A DNA stretch of 13,072 nucleotides, taken from positions 1 to 13,072 of the forward strand of contig JAEYUE010000139.1 in assembly GCA_023433655.1 (NCBI GenBank), in the 5' to 3' direction. This DNA comes from Pseudomonadota bacterium. GTDB lineage: Bacteria; Pseudomonadota; Alphaproteobacteria; Caulobacterales; Caulobacteraceae. A program made the position numbers and the translations under genes. This document shows, one piece after another, positions 6,145 to 12,887 of this stretch. The notes under the pieces are model-generated. The model saw nothing but the letters and a program-made list of their open reading frames with translations, searched no databases and was not told where the DNA came from. The first letter of the stretch is position 1. The number at the start of each line of letters is the position of its first letter.

Positions 6145-8208
6145 TCAGAAGCTGCTGCGCAGGCCGACGAAGGCGCTGCGCCCCTCGCCCGGCCAGAAGA
6201 CGGCGCTCGGCGCCACGCGGGCGTCGGTCACCGCCGATGCGTTTGAGATGTAGATCTCGTCGGTCAGGTTCCGGGCGTCGAGGAACAGCTTGATCCCCGG
6301 CTTCACCTCCAGGGTCGCGTTCAGCGACCACACCGCATAGCCCGGCGACTTCAGCGTGTTGGCGTAGTCCACCCAGGTGTCGTCCGGCGCCCACTGCACC
6401 GACGGGGCGATCGACCACCGCCCGGCGCTGTAGCTCAGCTCGGCGTGGTAGTGATGCTCCGGCACCACCGGCAGGCGGCCGTCGCCATAGTGGGCGTCGC
6501 CGTCGAAGCGCAGATCGGTCCAGGCGTAGGTCTGGTGCAGCTTCAGCCGCCGCTCGCCGTCGCGCCAGATCGTCCAGTCCAGCCCGGCCTCCAGCCCCTG
6601 GTGCACCGTGTCGCCGGCGTTGAAGGTCGCGGCCGGAATGTCCGGCGCGGTCAGGAAGGTCAGCAGCTCGTTATGCACCTCCATCCGGTACAGGGCCACG
6701 TCCCAGGCCAGCGGCCCCTTGCGGCCGCGCGTGCCGATCTCGACCGTCCACGCCTCCTGGGCCTCGACCGGCACGAAGTCCGGATACGGCGCCTGCACCA
6801 GGGCCGAGAACTGCGGCGGCTCGACGGTGCGGGTCAGGTTGGCGAACGCCTGCCAGCCGCTTTCACCTTCCCACAGCAGGCCGATGCGGGGCGCGAACCA
6901 TTCGAAGTCCTTGTCGGCGCTGCGGGCCGGATTGACGTGGTCGACATAGTCGCGCGTCGCCCGCCCCCAGCTGCCGCCGGCGACCAGCGCCAGCTGGTCG
7001 GTCACGAACAGCCGGCCTTCGGCGAAGGCGTCCAGCGCCGTGGCCCTCTGGGTGTTGTCGCCGGTCAGGGCCCCACGCTCGCCGGCGATGTTCTGGAAGG
7101 TCAGCCCGTCGAGCTTGCCGTCGCGCAGCCAGGCCCCGACGAACAGGTCGGCGTTCAGGCCGCCGATCCGGCCCGTCCAGTCCAGCCGGCCGAAGGCCCC
7201 GAGGTTGCGGCTGTCCTGCACGATGACCACCGGGATCGGGTGGTCCAGCTCCTTGAACGCGCCGTAGACGCCGCCCTCGAAACTCCAGCCGTCGGTCAGC
7301 CGCCAGCGCGTCTGCAGCGAGCCGCGCAGCGAGGTCATGTCGCGGCGATAGTCCTTCGCCACATTGGCCGCCGCCGCCATGGTCGGCTCGTTCAGCGCCT
7401 GATCCAGCGTCAGGGTGCCGGGGATCTCGTTCTCGATCTCCGCGGCGCTCAGCAGCACCCGCACCTCGCGGTCGTCGCCGAACCGGCGCCCGGCGTTGAG
7501 GCTGAGCCGCTGCGAGGCCTGGGCGGAATGGTCGCGCCAGCCCTCGGCCCCGAGCACGGAGACCCCGGCCCACAGGTCGTAGTCGCCCCACTCGCGCGCC
7601 ATCTCGCCGTGCGCGCGCCAGGTCTCGAACGAGCCGGCCTCCAGCCGCAGCTCGTTGCGCTCCGGCGCATTGCGGCCGGTCGGGGTGTTCAGCTCGATCG
7701 CCCCGCCCATGGCCGCCCCGCCGAAGCGGATGGCATTGCCGCCCTTGTACACCTCGATGTAGCGGGCGCTCAGCAGGTCGATTTCCTGGAAGTCGCCGAA
7801 GCCGTCCGCCTGGTTGAACGGCACCCCGTCCTGGGCCAGCACCACCCCGCGGTTATGCACCGAATTGCCGACGCCCGAGCCGCGGATCGACAGCCGCACC
7901 TCCTCGCCCCAGCGCTTCTCGGCCATCACCCCCGGCACCGCGTGCAGGGCGTCGCCCAGATGGGTGGCCAGATGATTGTCGTAGTGCTCGCGGCTGACCA
8001 CGGCCACCGCCCCGGGCGTCTCCTGGGCCTGCGCCCGCGCACGTGCGGCCACGGCCGGGTCCAGCGGATCGCGCCGGCCGGTGACCAGCACCTCCGCGAT
8101 CTCCACCGCCGGGTCCTCGGGCGCCACGACGTGGACGAGGTGCGCCGGATCCTGGGACGCAGGCGCCGCCAGCATCAGGGTGGCGGCGGAGACGGAGGAA
8201 AGCAGCAT
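6145..8208 (-). CDS. TonB-dependent outer-membrane receptor, copper-uptake candidate
   Basis: This 687-residue receptor takes up a scarce ligand across the outer membrane with energy from TonB. A short signal peptide (about 1-18) is followed by a TonB-box-like EVLVTG (39-44). Next come a plug domain (about 60-177, with LSIRGSG and the IEVYKGGNAIRFGG segment) and a 22-strand-type barrel ending in Phe687. In sequence style it resembles FecA-like receptors. The ligand cannot be read directly: I see no OprC-type Cys/Met copper motif, though a His-rich EHHYHAEL occurs in the late barrel. Co-transcription with ycnI and a box shared with nirK favour copper; a metal chelate or siderophore is the alternative. 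ATG 8208 lacks a clear Shine-Dalgarno sequence, and no better start is visible upstream in frame. Confidence 0.9.
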   Translation of the reverse strand: MLLSSVSAATLMLAAPASQDPAHLVHVVAPEDPAVEIAEVLVTGRRDPLDPAVAARARAQAQETPGAVAVVSREHYDNHLATHLGDALHAVPGVMAEKRWGEEVRLSIRGSGVGNSVHNRGVVLAQDGVPFNQADGFGDFQEIDLLSARYIEVYKGGNAIRFGGAAMGGAIELNTPTGRNAPERNELRLEAGSFETWRAHGEMAREWGDYDLWAGVSVLGAEGWRDHSAQASQRLSLNAGRRFGDDREVRVLLSAAEIENEIPGTLTLDQALNEPTMAAAANVAKDYRRDMTSLRGSLQTRWRLTDGWSFEGGVYGAFKELDHPIPVVIVQDSRNLGAFGRLDWTGRIGGLNADLFVGAWLRDGKLDGLTFQNIAGERGALTGDNTQRATALDAFAEGRLFVTDQLALVAGGSWGRATRDYVDHVNPARSADKDFEWFAPRIGLLWEGESGWQAFANLTRTVEPPQFSALVQAPYPDFVPVEAQEAWTVEIGTRGRKGPLAWDVALYRMEVHNELLTFLTAPDIPAATFNAGDTVHQGLEAGLDWTIWRDGERRLKLHQTYAWTDLRFDGDAHYGDGRLPVVPEHHYHAELSYSAGRWSIAPSVQWAPDDTWVDYANTLKSPGYAVWSLNATLEVKPGIKLFLDARNLTDEIYISNASAVTDARVAPSAVFWPGEGRSAFVGLRSSF

Positions 8209-8229
8209 GGCGCGTCCGGAGAGGTGATC

Positions 8230-8261
8230 CGGTCCCGATCGGACCGTGTGTCCATTTGGAC
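8230..8261. repeat. Two short inverted repeats in the receptor leader
   Basis: CGGTCC (8230-8235) pairs with GGACCG (8241-8246) around CGATC, and GTCCA-TT-TGGAC occupies 8250-8261. Both lie between the NnrR-type box and the receptor start, downstream of the expected transcription start or overlapping it. They could be an operator for a second, possibly metal-sensing, regulator, or hairpins in the leader RNA. The regulator is not identified. Confidence 0.35.
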
Positions 8262-8280
8262 GCGGATGACGCCCTCCTTA

Positions 8281-8294
8281 TTGCGCTGCCGCAA
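8281..8294 (-). promoter_or_regulatory. NnrR/FNR-type box before the TonB receptor-ycnI unit
   Basis: TTGCG-CTGC-CGCAA is a perfect 14-bp palindrome in the 122-bp gap between the chorismate mutase stop and the receptor start. Its centre is about 80 bases from the receptor ATG, nearly the same spacing as at nirK (about 79). A CCAAAT-like hexamer lies near the expected -10 position but is a weak match. Confidence 0.65.
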
Positions 8295-8330
8295 GCGTGG
8301 AACTCCGCAATTGTACGGTACGGCCGCGGT

Positions 8331-8666
8331 TCAACCCGCCGCTCGCGGGCCGTCCTCGCAGCCGCAGCAACTGTCACGGGGCCCTTGCGCAAGCGCACGG
8401 AGCCACACCGCCTCATGCTCGGCGCACCGCTCCAGCAGCAACCGCCAGACCGGCTCGGCGATGCCGTGCGACAGCCCGGCGACCGAGGCCGCCGCCAGCA
8501 CGTTGCGCATCACCGCCTCCATCCGTCCGGGATCGACTACCCGCGACGGATCGCCCTTCAGGCGCGCGACCGCCTCGACCAGACCCTGACGCTCCGCCAG
8601 CAGGGCGACCAGCCGCCGGTCCACGGCGTCCACGGCCCCGCGCAGCTCGGCCAGCTCGCCCCGCAT
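8331..8666 (-). CDS. AroQ-type chorismate mutase-like protein in the ubiTUV operon
   Basis: This is a 111-residue all-helical protein of the AroQ fold, which converts chorismate to prephenate or, in the PchB branch, splits isochorismate into salicylate and pyruvate. Residues matching the E. coli active site are Arg9, Arg26, Lys37, Asp45 and Arg48. The usual C-terminal Ser/Gln pair is not evident: the last helix reads LLLERCAEHEAV, so the reaction is uncertain. A short tail carries Cys100-Cys101-Gly-Cys103, which is unusual. Its ATG shares one base with the conserved-frame ubiV stop (TGATG), meaning translational coupling. It is also in the same frame as the body of ubiV, so as written the sequence would encode a fusion. 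The operon context suggests it acts on chorismate near the start of the quinone pathway. Confidence 0.8.
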   Translation of the reverse strand: MRGELAELRGAVDAVDRRLVALLAERQGLVEAVARLKGDPSRVVDPGRMEAVMRNVLAAASVAGLSHGIAEPVWRLLLERCAEHEAVWLRALAQGPRDSCCGCEDGPRAAG

Positions 8667-9569
8667 CAGCCCGCCCCGACCGCTTCCAGCCCGGCCGTCC
8701 CGCGCAGATAGCCGTCCACCAGTTCCCCCCGGCGGGCCGGCCGCCTCGATCCGCGCGATCAGCTCCCCGCCGTCGATGCGGCCCTTGGCCCGGTCACGGA
8801 AGGCCTCGGCCACCGCGACCATGTCGCAGGTATGCGGCGACAGGCGCAGCGCCGTGATCCCGGCCGCCCTCAGAGTCTCCGGACCCGCCCGCGCCGCCTG
8901 CACCCCGTGCGACAGGGTCTGCACCCCGTTGACGGCCAGGAAGTCGCGCCCGTCCAGCGTCTTCAGCCCCAGCCCGTCCGGGTCGCGGTCGCAGATGAAC
9001 TGGCAGGCGTCCTTGTGCAGGCCATGATGGCGGGCGTGGTAGCAGCGTCCCGACAGCGCCAGCGGCAGCCGCCCGAAGGCGAACAGCTCGATCTCCAGCC
9101 CCGGGCAATGGCCAGCGATGGCCGCGATCGCCTCGAGCGACAGTTCGACATTGGCGCACAGCCGCACGCAGCCGCGCCGCATCAGCTCGCCCGCCGCGCT
9201 CTCGTTGTAGACGTTCAGCAACGGCCCGGCCACGAAGGGCCCGGTCCGGCCGCGCAGGCCCGAAACGTCGTTGACCTCGATCAGCAAGTCCTGCTCGCCG
9301 GCCAGGGCGGCGATGGCCTTGCGGTCCCGCGGCAGCGCCGGCAGCCCCAGCGTCGACCACACCACCGTCTTGCCCGCGCCGGCCAGCCGTTCGGCCGCGT
9401 CGGCGAGGGCGGCGTCGACCAGCGGCGCGCGCTTCCCGCACACCACCTCGCCCAGATAGACGCGATCGACCGGCGCCTCGTCGGCGATGCGGGCGTAGAA
9501 GTCGCGGATGCGCTCCGGCGCCCAGTTGAACAGCAACGGCCCGAGCGTCAGCTGGATCGGCTCGCTCAT
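8666..9569 (-). CDS. ubiV: O2-independent ubiquinone hydroxylation protein UbiV (C-terminal frameshift)
   Basis: UbiV is a U32-peptidase-like Fe-S protein that works with UbiU to hydroxylate ubiquinone precursors without oxygen. Cluster cysteines Cys44, Cys176, Cys189 and Cys193 match the spacing of E. coli Cys39, Cys180, Cys193 and Cys197. Other landmarks are LGEVVCGKR and VNGVQTLS. The start ATG 9569 overlaps the ubiU stop (ATGA); an ATG two codons upstream (9575) is possible. After about residue 280 the reading frame is lost at a six-G run (8725-8730). Dropping one G restores a family-like tail (ELVDGYLRGTAGLEAVGAG, then stop), giving 300 residues, close to the 292 in E. coli. Uncorrected, translation runs on into the chorismate mutase (412 residues). 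Sequencing error, a real mutation and a slippery site are all possible. Confidence 0.9.
8725..8730 (-). other. Six-G run with apparent one-base frameshift in ubiV
   Basis: On the coding strand the sequence is CCG-CCG-GGG-GGA-ACT. With one G fewer it reads CCG-CCG-GGG-GAA-CTG and continues into the conserved UbiV C-terminus with a stop overlapping the next start. The tract is the only place between the intact body and the intact tail that looks prone to slippage. Confidence 0.8.
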
Positions 9570-10558
9570 CGCCATGTCTTCCTGTAGGCGCCGGCGGTCT
9601 CGCGCCCGCCCTCGGCGAGGTCGGTCAGCAGGCGTTCGTAGGCGGCCGGGTCCTCGCCCCGGTCCAGCGCGTCGATGGCGCCGCGGAAGGCCGCCGCCAC
9701 CCGCGCCACATAGGCCTTGCCGCGCTGCCGGCCCTCGACCTTGACCGCCGTCACCCCCGCCCGCCGCAGCGAGGCCAGCAGGCTCATGGCGTTGAGGCTG
9801 ACCGGGTCCTCGAACAGGTAGGACAGCTCGCCCCCGACCTCGAACCGGCCCTTGCACAGGGTCGGATAGCCGGCCGGCTCGCCCGGCGCATAGCGGTCCA
9901 GCGCCAGGCCGCCCAGCCGCGACACCAGCGCCCCCTCCTCCTCGGTGTAGGTCACCGCCTCGGGCGGCGAGCACACCCCGCTCAGGTTCGGCGACCGCCC
10001 CGTGGCGTAGGACGACAGGGCGCAGCGGCCCTCGGCCATCACGCACAGCCCGCCGAACACGAAGGCCTCGGTCTCGACCGTGATCTCGCGCATCAGGGCG
10101 GCGATCTCTCCGACGCTCAGCACCCGCGGCAGGACGACCCGCTTCACCCCATAGGTCTCGGCGTAGAAGGCGATGGCCTCGGGCGACCCGGCCGCCGCCT
10201 GCACCGACAGATGCAGCCGCAGGCCCGGATGGGCCTCGCGGGTGTGGGCCAGCACGCCCAGGTCGGCGACGATCACCGCGTCCGCCCCGCTCGCGGCCGC
10301 CGCGTCGACGGACGCCTTCCAGCGGTCGCCGGCGCCGGCCCGGGCGAAGGTGTTGACCGCCAGCAGCACCTTCGCCCCGCGCGCGTGCGCCCAGGCCACG
10401 CTGTCGGCCAGCTCGGCGGGCGAGAAGTTCAGGCCGGGGAAGTTGCGGGCGTTGGTGTCGTCGCGCAGGCCGCAATAGACGCTGTCCGCCCCCGCCTCGA
10501 CCGCCGCCCTCAGCATGGCCGGCGAGCCGGCGGGGCAGACCAGTTCGATCGAACCCAT
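9566..10558 (-). CDS. ubiU: O2-independent ubiquinone hydroxylation protein UbiU
   Basis: UbiU is a cytoplasmic U32-peptidase-family Fe-S protein that forms a complex with UbiV and hydroxylates the quinone ring without oxygen (prephenate is the reported oxygen donor in E. coli). At 330 residues it matches the E. coli protein (331). Cys172, Cys179, Cys196 and Cys235 have exactly the spacing of the E. coli cluster ligands (169/176/193/232). The N-terminus ELVCPAGSPAMLRAAVEAGAD and the KVEGRQRG segment near 274-281 are family signatures. The start ATG 10558 lies one base after the ubiT stop, with GGGAGG six bases upstream inside ubiT, so the genes are translationally coupled. An upstream in-frame ATG at 10606 is rejected because it lies deep within ubiT and lacks this site. 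The stop overlaps ubiV. Confidence 0.95.
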   Translation of the reverse strand: MGSIELVCPAGSPAMLRAAVEAGADSVYCGLRDDTNARNFPGLNFSPAELADSVAWAHARGAKVLLAVNTFARAGAGDRWKASVDAAAASGADAVIVADLGVLAHTREAHPGLRLHLSVQAAAGSPEAIAFYAETYGVKRVVLPRVLSVGEIAALMREITVETEAFVFGGLCVMAEGRCALSSYATGRSPNLSGVCSPPEAVTYTEEEGALVSRLGGLALDRYAPGEPAGYPTLCKGRFEVGGELSYLFEDPVSLNAMSLLASLRRAGVTAVKVEGRQRGKAYVARVAAAFRGAIDALDRGEDPAAYERLLTDLAEGGRETAGAYRKTWR

Positions 10559-10559
10559 C

Positions 10560-11030
10560 TCAGGCCTCCCGCGGTCTCGGCGACAGGCGGTCCAGCGCCG
10601 CCGCAAGCGCCGCGTTCAGCCCACCGGCGAACGGTTGCCCCACCCCCAGCAGGTCGGCGAGGGTCAGTTCCGCCGCCTCCAGCGTATTGTGCAGGGCCAC
10701 CACCGCCCGGGTGTCGCCCTCGACCCGGATGCGCCGCGAGAAGAAGGCCGCGTCGGCGTCGCAGCGCCCGTCGAACAGCGCCAGCAAGGTCGGCAGCGGG
10801 CCGGAGATGCGCGCCGCGTGCGGCAGGACCTCGTCGGCGGGCGTCACCCGCACCTCGCCCGCGCCCCGTCCCGGCCTCAGCCGGAAGGCCACCGGGAAGC
10901 CGGTCGGCGCCACGACGAAGACCACGTCCCTCGCCTCGCCCAGCCGTTCGAACACCTCGGGCCGCCGCCGCGCGACCCGCCTCAGCGCCAGCGTCAGGCC
11001 CAGCTCGACCGGGCCGCGCAGCGCCATCAT
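10560..11030 (-). CDS. ubiT: Ubiquinone-precursor binding accessory factor UbiT (SCP2 domain)
   Basis: UbiT is an SCP2-type lipid-binding protein that replaces UbiJ in oxygen-independent ubiquinone synthesis, presumably holding polyprenyl intermediates for UbiU and UbiV. The 156-residue protein has an N-terminal amphipathic stretch (LTLALRRVARRRPEVF) and an SCP2 core at about 30-122. The characteristic FFSRRIRVEGDT segment sits at 96-107, followed by VVALHNTLEAAEL, as in E. coli UbiT. GGAGG lies eight bases before ATG 11030; a second ATG follows at 11027. It starts 17 bases after the decarboxylase stop and ends one base before ubiU, which supports one transcript. The late SCP2 region is clear, while the N-terminal half is more divergent. 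Confidence 0.92.
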   Translation of the reverse strand: MMALRGPVELGLTLALRRVARRRPEVFERLGEARDVVFVVAPTGFPVAFRLRPGRGAGEVRVTPADEVLPHAARISGPLPTLLALFDGRCDADAAFFSRRIRVEGDTRAVVALHNTLEAAELTLADLLGVGQPFAGGLNAALAAALDRLSPRPREA

Positions 11031-11047
11031 CAGGCGGCCCTCCGGCC

Positions 11048-12820
11048 TCACGCGGCCGCCTCGAGGTCCGGCGCCAGGCTGCCGCGGACCAGATCGATGA
11101 ACGGCGGGAACAGCGCCTCGCGGAACTGCGCCCCGGCCCAGTAGGGGTTCATGAACACGCAGCGCAGCAGCACCATGCCGTCGGCGTCGACCGCACCCCC
11201 GAAGCTCCGCACATGACGCCCGATCACCGCGGCGTAGTCGGCGCCGAGGGTCGTCTTCGACACCGAGAATTCGGGCGAGCGGTGGATGCGTTCGAACAGG
11301 GACTCGGTGCGCCGGTTGGCGGCCGACAGGGGCTCGCCATCGCGGGCGACCGAGAAACAGACGATGTTGGCGTCGGCCGGCGCCAGGAACCTCGCCTCCG
11401 GGACCGCCGCGCCCAGCGCGGCCTCGAAAGCCTGCCGCGCGCGGATGGTTTCGGCCAGCACCGCGCCCAGCCCGTCGGGCCCGAAGCCGATGGTCCGTCC
11501 GCTCAGCCAGGTTGCCGCCGCCCCCGCCGCCGAGCGCGACCCTTCCAGCGTCGACGACCACTTGCCGTCGCCCAGCTCCGGCCGGTCCAGATAGGGGGCG
11601 TCGAAGGCAGACACCGCATAGCGGGCCCGGTCCCGCGTCAGGAAGGCGCCGCAGGCATAGGGCACATAGCCCAGCTTGTGCGGGTCGATGGTCACCGAGT
11701 CGGCCCGTCCGATCGCCCGCAGAGCCGCCACGCTGGCCGGGGTCAGCACATCCTCGTCCGGCCCGCCCGGAATGGCGCACAGGAAGCCGCCATAGGCCGC
11801 GTCGACGTGCCGCCAGATGTGCACGCCGCGCTCGGCCTCCCACCGTTCCAGCCGGTCGTGCAGCACGTCGATCGGGTCGATCTCGCCCGTCTCCGTCGTC
11901 CCGGCCACGCCCACGGCCATCAGCACCGGCCGCCCTTCCGCCTCGGCCTGACGGACGCGCCGCTCGAGGTCGCCGACGTCCAGCCGCCCCTCCTCGTCCA
12001 GGGCCACGGCCCACAGCGAATCCTCGCCCAGGGCGAACAGGTTGGCGGCCTTCGACCACGAATAGTGCTTGTTGCCCGGGACCAGCAGCACCGGCCCCAT
12101 GTAGTCGCGTCCGCTTGCCCGGCTGAGGCGCCGCCAGATGTCGGCCGGATTGCCGGCCGCGGCGCTGTAGCGGCGCAGCTCCGCGTCGCTCAGCCCGTGC
12201 GCGTCCCACAGGGCCCGGAACCGGTCCCAGCCCATATGCGCCGCCGCGAACACGTCCAGCGGCGCTCCGGTCTTCTCGGCTACGTACAGCCCCAGGCTCA
12301 GCCAGTGGTCCAGCCGGTACCTCGCCCGCCACACCGCCTCGAAATTGGCCACCGTCCCGCCCGAGGTGAAATGCCCCTCGGCGGCGGCCGGGTCGTAGCC
12401 GACCATCTGCGCCAGCATGGCGATGGCCTCGGCCTCGATGACCGTCCCGACCCGGCTGGCCTCGCGCGAGGTGTTGTTGGGGTTGTGCAGCATGGCCGCC
12501 AGCCAGCCCAGCAGGGCGGGCAGCGACACCTCGGCCTTCATGTGGCCGATGTAGCGCGGCGTATAGGTCGGGGTCTCGGCGGTCAGGGCCTCGCACAGAT
12601 GAGCCAGTTCGCGCGACAGGATCTCGCGCCGCTCCAGCCGTTCCGGCGCCATCCGCTCTTCCGGTCCGACCAGGCGCGGATCGTCCGCGAACAGCGCCTT
12701 GCGCCAGTCGAACCACTGGTCCAGCACGGCCTGGAACTCGCCCCGCACCCAGGTCTCGTTCTCCGAGCGCGGGCCGGGGAAGCAGGCTCCGGCGATGACG
12801 GCGGCGTGGGACGGGCTCAT
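11048..12820 (-). CDS. Group II PLP-dependent decarboxylase, aromatic-amino-acid/TyrDC-like
   Basis: This 590-residue PLP enzyme decarboxylates an amino acid. Lys382 in DPHKLG is the Schiff-base lysine, Asp340 in HVDAAYGG contacts the PLP nitrogen, His252 in NKHYSW is the probable ring-stacking histidine and TSGGT (152-156) binds phosphate. YIGHMKAE at 90-97 and the NPNNTSREA segment (113-121) resemble bacterial tyrosine decarboxylases of about 600 residues, longer than most of the family. Substrate cannot be fixed from sequence; tyrosine, phenylalanine or glutamate-like substrates are possible. ATG 12820 has AGGAGA at good spacing. It is the first gene of the decarboxylase-ubiT-ubiU-ubiV-chorismate mutase operon and has its own FNR-type box. 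Why it sits with ubiquinone genes is unclear; acting downstream of the mutase on an aromatic amino acid is one idea. Confidence 0.85.
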   Translation of the reverse strand: MSPSHAAVIAGACFPGPRSENETWVRGEFQAVLDQWFDWRKALFADDPRLVGPEERMAPERLERREILSRELAHLCEALTAETPTYTPRYIGHMKAEVSLPALLGWLAAMLHNPNNTSREASRVGTVIEAEAIAMLAQMVGYDPAAAEGHFTSGGTVANFEAVWRARYRLDHWLSLGLYVAEKTGAPLDVFAAAHMGWDRFRALWDAHGLSDAELRRYSAAAGNPADIWRRLSRASGRDYMGPVLLVPGNKHYSWSKAANLFALGEDSLWAVALDEEGRLDVGDLERRVRQAEAEGRPVLMAVGVAGTTETGEIDPIDVLHDRLERWEAERGVHIWRHVDAAYGGFLCAIPGGPDEDVLTPASVAALRAIGRADSVTIDPHKLGYVPYACGAFLTRDRARYAVSAFDAPYLDRPELGDGKWSSTLEGSRSAAGAAATWLSGRTIGFGPDGLGAVLAETIRARQAFEAALGAAVPEARFLAPADANIVCFSVARDGEPLSAANRRTESLFERIHRSPEFSVSKTTLGADYAAVIGRHVRSFGGAVDADGMVLLRCVFMNPYWAGAQFREALFPPFIDLVRGSLAPDLEAAA

Positions 12821-12867
12821 GGACTCTCCTTGGGCAGGGGGAATGGCGTCCGGTCGCCGCCGCGTCG

Positions 12868-12881
12868 TTGTCGGCGCGCAA
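12868..12881 (-). promoter_or_regulatory. NnrR/FNR-type box before the decarboxylase-ubiTUV operon
   Basis: On the gene strand it reads TTGCG-CGCC-GACAA, one base from the TTGCG-N4-CACAA pattern. It occupies most of the 67-bp gap between the DUF454 stop and the decarboxylase start. Its centre is about 55 bases before the decarboxylase ATG, which would leave a leader of only about 13 bases if it works as a class II activator site. The -10 region is weak (CCATTC). Confidence 0.5.
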
Positions 12882-12887
12882 CCTGGC

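Noticed and set aside
8385..8398. TTGCG-CAAG-CGCAC, close to the shared regulatory box
   Set aside because: It lies inside the chorismate mutase coding region and has lost an outer base that is constant in the other sites, so it is probably chance.
6445..8589. A long plus-strand open frame opposite the TonB receptor
   Set aside because: High-GC shadow frame without a ribosome site or domain signatures; the minus strand encodes a complete receptor.
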